From positions 2,728,001-2,792,000 of the forward strand of contig NZ_CP063813.1 in NCBI RefSeq assembly GCF_015277815.1: a stretch of DNA of 64,000 nucleotides, in the 5' to 3' direction. Made by a program: the position numbers and the translations under genes. The stretch comes from Microbacterium atlanticum. Its GTDB lineage: Bacteria; Actinomycetota; Actinomycetes; Actinomycetales; Microbacteriaceae. Of the stretch, positions 59,387 to 64,000 are shown piece after piece. A model generated the notes under the pieces. That model worked only from the letters and a program-made list of their open reading frames with translations, was not told the DNA's origin and searched no databases. Positions within the stretch are counted from its first letter, which is position 1. Each line of letters starts with the position of its first letter.

Positions 59387-60658
59387 TCAGGGGTAGAGGC
59401 CGCGGAGCCGGTGGGCCTCGGCCACGCGTTCGACGGCGATGGCCGTGGCCGTCTCACGGAGCGAGCGACCGGTGCGCAGGGACGCGGCGTGCACCTGGCG
59501 CCAGCTCTCGGTCATCCGCTCGCGCAGGCGTTCCTCGACCTCGGCGCTGGTCCAGCGGTACGCCTGATTGGCCTGCGCCCACTCGAAGTAGCTGACGATG
59601 ACCCCGCCGGCGTTCGCAAGGATGTCCGGCACCACCAGCACATCGCGTGCGCGCAGGATCGCGTCCGCCTCGGGCGTCGTCGGACCGTTGGCACCCTCGA
59701 CGACGATGCGCGCCTGGACGCGCCGCGCGTTGCCGGCGTGGAGCACCCCCTCGATCGCGCACGGGGCGAGCACGTCGACCCGCAGCTCGAGGAGGGCGGC
59801 GCCGGTGAGGGGCTCACCGCCGCCGAAACCGGTGACCGTACCCGTGAGGCGGACGTGTTCCTCGAGCGCGCGGATGTCGAGCCCGCCGGCCGCGTACACC
59901 GCGCCGTACTCGTCGCTGACGGCGACGACGCGCACCCCGGCGTCGGCGAGCAGACGCGCCGCCCCCGCGCCGACCTTGCCGAATCCCTGCACGGCCGCCG
60001 TTGGACGGTACGGCAGCAGGCCGTGCGAGCTGAGGGCTTCCAGGGCGACGATCGTGAGACCGAGCGACGTGGAGTCGGCACGCCCCAGCGAGCCCCCGAG
60101 TCCGAGCGGCTTGCCCGTGACGGATGCCGGGAGCGTGACGCCGCGCCCGGTCGACACCGTGTCCATGATCCAGGCCATGGTCTGCGCATCGGTGCCGACG
60201 TCGGGTGCGGGGATGTCACGGTCGGGACCGATGAACTCCCCCAGCTCGCTGGCGTAGCGTCGCGTCACCCGCTCCAGCTCCGCGCGGGAGTGCAGGCGCG
60301 GGTCGATGGCGACCCCGCCCTTCGCCCCGCCGTACGGGAGGTCTACGAGTGCGCACTTCCACGTCATCCACATCGCCAGGGCGCGCACCTCGTCGATGTC
60401 GACCGAGGGCCTGAACCGGATGCCGCCCTTCGCGGGTCCGCGCGACAGGTTGTGCTGCACCCGGAACCCGGTGTGGATCGTGATCGTCCCGTCGTCGCGG
60501 CGCAGCGGAACGCTCACCGTCATCTCCCGGCGCGGCCGCGAGAGCATGTCGTACAGCCCCTGATCCAACTCCAGGTAGGTGGCGGCGTCGGACAGCTGCC
60601 GACGGGCGGCCGCCAGCGGGGAGCCGGCGACGACGGGGATCGATGCGGTCACGGTCAC
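59387..60658 (-). CDS. Glu/Leu/Phe/Val dehydrogenase
   Basis: About 423 residues (GTG 60658; GTG 60652 is an alternative). The family catalytic region is complete: HNLSRGPAKGGIRFRPSVDIDEVRALAMWMTWKCALVDLPYGGAKGGVAIDP with both Lys (KGGIRF, GGAKGG), the Asp in RDIPAPDVGTD, and the NAD site AVQGFGKVGAGAARLLADAG. Converts an amino acid to the oxo acid plus ammonia, or the reverse. Length suits the glutamate dehydrogenase subgroup. It lies between the FMO and RidA genes. Confidence 0.9.
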   Translation of the reverse strand: MTVTASIPVVAGSPLAAARRQLSDAATYLELDQGLYDMLSRPRREMTVSVPLRRDDGTITIHTGFRVQHNLSRGPAKGGIRFRPSVDIDEVRALAMWMTWKCALVDLPYGGAKGGVAIDPRLHSRAELERVTRRYASELGEFIGPDRDIPAPDVGTDAQTMAWIMDTVSTGRGVTLPASVTGKPLGLGGSLGRADSTSLGLTIVALEALSSHGLLPYRPTAAVQGFGKVGAGAARLLADAGVRVVAVSDEYGAVYAAGGLDIRALEEHVRLTGTVTGFGGGEPLTGAALLELRVDVLAPCAIEGVLHAGNARRVQARIVVEGANGPTTPEADAILRARDVLVVPDILANAGGVIVSYFEWAQANQAYRWTSAEVEERLRERMTESWRQVHAASLRTGRSLRETATAIAVERVAEAHRLRGLYP

Positions 60659-60677
60659 GGCGGCGGTCGTCGGCGGG

Positions 60678-61967
60678 TCAGACGGCGACGAGCTCGTCCG
60701 GACGGTCCGCGAACTCGGCGACGGCCATCGCGAGGCGTGCCTCCGCCGCTTCGAGCTCCTCGACCCACGCTGGCAGCAGCCAGTCCATGCGGCCGCTGGG
60801 CACCTCGTCGGCGAACACGGTCTCCGCGAGCGGGCGGCCGATGCGGGCGCGGGCGGCGACGAGCTGCGCGATGGTCTGGGCGCCGCGGCCGTAATTGTGC
60901 GGGGCGCCGCCACGCGGGCTGCACATCCCGGAGTAGTAGAGGTTGTCGGCATCCGACGACACCAGGCCGCCCACGATGCGCGACGGGTACCCGGCGGTCT
61001 CCGTGATGACGCCCTCGGCGACGAACGGCACCGGCGCACGGTATCCGGTCGCCCAGACGATGGTGTCGACCTCTTCCACGGAGCCGTCGGTGAAGTGCAC
61101 GCTCTGACCGTCGAAGCGGCTGATCTCCGGCACCGCGCGCACGCGCCCGCGCTGCGCCCAGTACGGCACCAGGGTGCTGAACGTCGGCGGCGTGGACGCC
61201 CAGTCGTCGTGCTCCGGCTCGGGGAATCCGTATGCCGACGGGGTGCCGATGCTCGCCTTGACGAGGAACCGGTTGAAATCGTTGAGGGTGCCATCCGGTG
61301 TGTGCTTGAGGAATTCGAGGTTCCCCCGAGGCGTGCCGAAGAACGACTGCGGGACGAACCAGGTGCCGGAGCGGAGCGACATCATGGGGCTGCGGCCGGA
61401 CGCGATCGCATCGGTCACCATGTCGCACGCGGAGTTGCCGGAGCCGACCACGAGCACCCGGTCGCCGACGAAGTCTGACGGGTTGTGGTATTCCGATGTG
61501 TGCAGCTGCGTGCCGGTGAACGCGCCGGGATAGCTCGGAATCCGGGGTGCCCACAGGTGGCCGTGCGCGGCGACGAGAGCGTCGAAGTGCTCGACCGTGC
61601 CGTCGCCGAGGGTGACGTTCCAGCCGTCGGTGCCGCCGTTGAGCGGCACGGCTTCGACCACGTCGGTGTTGAAGGCGATGTACTGGCGCAGGTCCGCGGC
61701 GTCGGCGAACCAGCGGATGTACTGCCGGTACTGCTCGCCGGTCGGGAACGACGGGTACGACTCGGGCATCGGGTAGTCACGGAACGACGTCGCCTCGCGG
61801 GACGTGAGCAGGTGGACGGTGTCGTACACCCGGGCCCACACGCCCACGACGTCATCCGTGCGCTCGTACGCCTGCACGTCGAAGCCTGCGTCGACGAGCT
61901 CGCGGATCGCCACCAGCCCCGTCACTCCAGCGCCCACCACGCAGACGCGCACCTTGTCCGTTGACAT
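60678..61967 (-). CDS. Flavin-containing monooxygenase
   Basis: 429 residues from ATG 61967 (AGGAGAGGA site). FAD site VCVVGAGVTGLVAIREL near the N-terminus, FMO/BVMO fingerprint FTGTQLHTSEY (F-x-G-x3-H-x3-Y, about residue 155), NADPH site RVLVVGSGNSACDMVTDA, and WATGYRAPVPF. Oxidises a nitrogen- or sulfur-containing or ketone substrate. First of three minus-strand genes; divergent from the acid-sugar kinase. Confidence 0.88.
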   Translation of the reverse strand: MSTDKVRVCVVGAGVTGLVAIRELVDAGFDVQAYERTDDVVGVWARVYDTVHLLTSREATSFRDYPMPESYPSFPTGEQYRQYIRWFADAADLRQYIAFNTDVVEAVPLNGGTDGWNVTLGDGTVEHFDALVAAHGHLWAPRIPSYPGAFTGTQLHTSEYHNPSDFVGDRVLVVGSGNSACDMVTDAIASGRSPMMSLRSGTWFVPQSFFGTPRGNLEFLKHTPDGTLNDFNRFLVKASIGTPSAYGFPEPEHDDWASTPPTFSTLVPYWAQRGRVRAVPEISRFDGQSVHFTDGSVEEVDTIVWATGYRAPVPFVAEGVITETAGYPSRIVGGLVSSDADNLYYSGMCSPRGGAPHNYGRGAQTIAQLVAARARIGRPLAETVFADEVPSGRMDWLLPAWVEELEAAEARLAMAVAEFADRPDELVAV

Positions 61968-62065
61968 CAGAAATCCTCTCCTGCCCCGTCCGGGAGAACG
62001 GGCATGGCATGACGGTACCCATGCGTGAACTAAGTAGTCAAATTATTTTTGCTAGTGATTGACAT

Positions 62066-62082
62066 CGTTACTTGCTGTAACG
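62066..62082. promoter_or_regulatory. Palindromic operator in divergent promoter region
   Basis: CGTTAC-TTGCT-GTAACG (6-base arms, 5-base spacer) starts one base after a TTGACA (62059-62064) that fits a -35 box for the kinase gene. The overlap suggests a repressor site. The AT-rich stretch around 62036-62050 is unusual for this genome. Confidence 0.65.
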
Positions 62083-62155
62083 TGGCGTTCACAATCATTT
62101 GCTTCCTTTAGTTCAATCATGATCGGAGACGCATGTTGATCACGGAGCTTCCGCG

Positions 62156-63481
62156 ATGACGGCGGTCATCGTCGACGACGATCCCACCGGTGCCCAAACT
62201 CTGCGCGATGTCGCCCTGATCTTCGGCGTCGACCCCGCGCTGCTGAACCGTCACCTCGATGCCGGCGAACTGGCGGTCTGCGTGCTCACCAACTCCCGTG
62301 CCCTCTCGGCGGACGCCGCGCGCTCGGCCAATCAGCGCGTCGCGGCCGCCCTGCGAGAGCGGGCGGGCGCCATGCCACTGCTCGTCAGCCGTGGGGACTC
62401 GACGCTGCGGGGCCACGTTGCCGTCGAGGTCGGTGCGCTGCGCGCGGCACTCCCCGACGGGGCGGGGGTGCGCCGCGTGTTCGTCCCCGCGTTCATCGAG
62501 GCCGGACGCACCACGCGCGCCGGCCGGCACTTCGTCGACATCGCGGGCCAGCCGGTGCCCGTCGGCGAGACGCCCTTCGCCACCGACGCCCGCTTCGGAT
62601 TCTCTTCGTCCGACCTTCCCGACTTTCTCGCCGAGGTCGGCGCGGTCGCCGATGCAGGCGAGGTCGACATCGTGCCGCTCGAGCTCGTCGCCGAGGGGAC
62701 GGATGCCGTCGCCTCCGCCATCGCGAACGGTGGGGGATCCTGGACCGTCGTCGACGCGACCACCGTCGCCCACATCGACGCCATCGCCGCAGCGCTGCAG
62801 CGTCTGCATGCCGCCGGAGTCCCTATGGTCGTGCGCTGCGCGCCGTCGCTCGTCCGAGCCTTGGCCCGGCGCGACTCGCTGCCCGCGCTCACCGATGACG
62901 AGCTGCGGGCGGCGTTCCCTGCCCGGCGGGGTCACGGGCTGGTGGTCGTCGGCTCGCACGTGCCGCAGACCACCCGCCAGCTCGCATCGCTCACCGGCGT
63001 GACCGGACTCGCCCGCTTCGAGGCCGGCATCGACGCGCTCACCTCCGAGGATCCGGGCGATCGCGCGGCGCTGGTCGAGGCCGTCGTCGCTGCGCTCCAG
63101 ACGAACGACGTCGTGCTCGAGACCCCCCGCGCCGAGGTGCGCGACACCTCGGCCGGCGGCGATCTCGCGCGCCGACTGTCCGACTCGCTCTGCGAGATCG
63201 TCGCGGCCGTGCACGCCCGCGCCGAGCTGGGCTGGGTGATCGCCAAGGGCGGGATCACCTCTCACGAGACCGCGGCGCAGGGACTCGGCATCCGTTCCGC
63301 GTCCGTCGTCGGGCAGCTGTTCGACGGCAAGGTGTCGATCATCCGCCCCATCGAGGCGCTGCGCCGCACCATCGACCTGCCGTATGTCATCTTCCCCGGC
63401 AACGTGGGCGGCGACGACGATCTGCGGATCGCCGTCGAGCGCCTGCGCCGGCTGACCTTCACCGACGAGGAGACCTCATGA
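62156..63481 (+). CDS. Four-carbon acid-sugar kinase (DUF1537/OtnK type)
   Basis: 441 residues. N-terminal domain MTAVIVDDDPTGAQTLRDV with the DDPTG signature, then LLVSRGDSTLRGHVAVEVGAL (KxDSTxRG-like) and VFVPAFIEAGRTTRAGRHFV. The C-terminal nucleotide-binding part contains VVVGSHVPQTTRQL and VIAKGGITSHETAAQGLGIRS. This is the two-domain kinase that phosphorylates D-/L-threonate or erythronate. It overlaps the dehydrogenase gene (ATGA). An 8-codon open frame starting at 62133 overlaps its start. Confidence 0.88.
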   Translation: MTAVIVDDDPTGAQTLRDVALIFGVDPALLNRHLDAGELAVCVLTNSRALSADAARSANQRVAAALRERAGAMPLLVSRGDSTLRGHVAVEVGALRAALPDGAGVRRVFVPAFIEAGRTTRAGRHFVDIAGQPVPVGETPFATDARFGFSSSDLPDFLAEVGAVADAGEVDIVPLELVAEGTDAVASAIANGGGSWTVVDATTVAHIDAIAAALQRLHAAGVPMVVRCAPSLVRALARRDSLPALTDDELRAAFPARRGHGLVVVGSHVPQTTRQLASLTGVTGLARFEAGIDALTSEDPGDRAALVEAVVAALQTNDVVLETPRAEVRDTSAGGDLARRLSDSLCEIVAAVHARAELGWVIAKGGITSHETAAQGLGIRSASVVGQLFDGKVSIIRPIEALRRTIDLPYVIFPGNVGGDDDLRIAVERLRRLTFTDEETS

Positions 63482-64000
63482 CAACGATCGGTTTCATCGG
63501 CCTGGGCGCGATGGGGCGGCCGATGGCCCGCCACCTCGCCGCTTCGGGCTTCACTGTGACCGGGTTTGACCCGTATGCGCCTGTCGACCGGCTCGACGGC
63601 TTCGAGCGCGCCCACACCGCCGCCCAGGCGGCCGACGCCGATGTCGTCGCGCTGATGGTCGCGACGCCGACGCAAGCCGAGTCCGCGCTCGGCGGCCCTG
63701 ACGGTGTGCTCGCCGGGCTCCGCCCGGGCGCCGTCGTGATCGTGATGGCGACGGTCGGCCTCGAGTCGGTGCAGGCCATCGCCGCGCAGGTCGAGGCCGC
63801 CAGCGGACTCGTCGTCGACGCACCGGTGTCGGGTGGCGTGCGCCGTGCGGCGACCGGCGACCTCCTCATCATGGCCAGCGCCTCACCCGACGCGTTCGCG
63901 CGGGCCGACGCGACGCTCGACGCCCTCGGCGGCAACGTCTATCGGCTGGGTGCCGCGGTCGGCGACGGCCAGCGCATGAAGCTCGTCAACCAGCTCCTGT
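63478..64000 (+). CDS. Beta-hydroxyacid dehydrogenase (LtnD/GarR type), 3' partial
   Basis: First 174 residues. N-terminus MTTIGFIGLGAMGRPMARHLAASG with the GxGxMG NAD site and the substrate loop DAPVSGGVRRAATGDLLIMASA (about residues 118-139), then the catalytic Lys in GDGQRMKLVNQLL at the window end. Usual partner of the OtnK-type kinase: oxidises the 4-carbon acid sugar (tetronate) at C2, after which the kinase acts. The rest lies beyond 64000. Confidence 0.9.
   Translation, partial: MTTIGFIGLGAMGRPMARHLAASGFTVTGFDPYAPVDRLDGFERAHTAAQAADADVVALMVATPTQAESALGGPDGVLAGLRPGAVVIVMATVGLESVQAIAAQVEAASGLVVDAPVSGGVRRAATGDLLIMASASPDAFARADATLDALGGNVYRLGAAVGDGQRMKLVNQLL

Noticed and set aside
59324..61006. 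560-codon plus-strand open frame
   Set aside because: Antisense to the dehydrogenase and monooxygenase genes, which have clear catalytic motifs; the plus-strand product has none.
62117..63265. Long minus-strand open frame across the kinase gene
   Set aside because: Antisense shadow of the OtnK-type kinase; no start signal and no domain.
1..64000. CRISPR array, tRNA or rRNA genes
   Set aside because: I saw no regularly spaced 24-40 base repeats with spacers and no tRNA cloverleaf or rRNA signature; tRNA detection by eye is not exhaustive.

Overview
High-GC actinobacterial DNA, most likely from a Microbacterium-like member of the Microbacteriaceae. This rests on the very high GC content, the many GTG starts and 4-base ATGA/GTGA gene overlaps, and the families present (DUF2637, SCO6880, MobF relaxase, many LacI-controlled sugar ABC operons). 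The assignment is inference; no rRNA or tRNA gene was seen.

Layout. (1) 1-4810, plus strand: end of a drug-efflux MFS transporter, a frameshifted carboxymuconolactone decarboxylase-like gene, two aldo/keto reductases, an FMN-binding lipoprotein, an NAD(P)-binding protein and an NTF2-like protein. This looks like a small redox/detoxification operon. (2) 4979-15053, accessory patch: orphan membrane or secreted proteins, a two-gene Hachiman defence system (hamB 7179-9302, hamA 9302-10144, minus strand), a divergent tandem-repeat protein, and a membrane-protein gene split by a complete IS5-family element (11471-12779). That element carries a thioredoxin-fold passenger gene. Small, probably mobile-element genes follow. 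(3) 15177-38880, conjugative element: MobF relaxase/helicase, alpha/beta hydrolase, then an ImmA-type protease with a membrane partner and an EspR-like regulator. A 22-bp-phased operator array follows (21901-21997). The long plus-strand transfer run then encodes ArdC-like antirestriction protein, prim-pol, DUF2637, ParB, a VirB8/TcpC-like protein, M23 peptidase, two small membrane proteins, a VirB6/TrbL-like protein, SCO6880 (frameshifted), VirB4-like ATPase, DprA, VirD4/TraG coupling protein, SSB and a DUF4913-like protein. No integrase is in the window, so integrative element versus plasmid cannot be decided here. (4) 39118-39760, decayed IS256-family transposase, marking the right edge of the mobile region.

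(5) 39862-51968: a sugar or polyol catabolic locus on the minus strand. It runs ribokinase, solute-binding protein, two permeases, RpiB-like isomerase, RraA-like protein, a strong hairpin, LacI regulator, SDR, TIM-barrel isomerase, GPH symporter and zinc alcohol dehydrogenase. A second LacI gene is divergent, and two 16-bp palindromes lie in the shared promoter region. (6) 52375-58123: a second glycan operon (binding protein, two permeases, LacI, GH43 glycosidase) with a tandem 12-bp palindrome upstream. (7) 58883-61967: RidA-like protein, Glu/Leu-type dehydrogenase and flavin monooxygenase on the minus strand. (8) 62156-64000: four-carbon acid-sugar kinase (DUF1537/OtnK type) and a beta-hydroxyacid dehydrogenase (LtnD type, cut by the window end), suggesting tetronate catabolism.

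Most notable: the Hachiman pair beside an unexplained tandem-repeat protein, the passenger-bearing IS whose removal exactly restores an interrupted gene, the helically phased operator array upstream of the ArdC/prim-pol operon, and a DprA gene inside the transfer operon.
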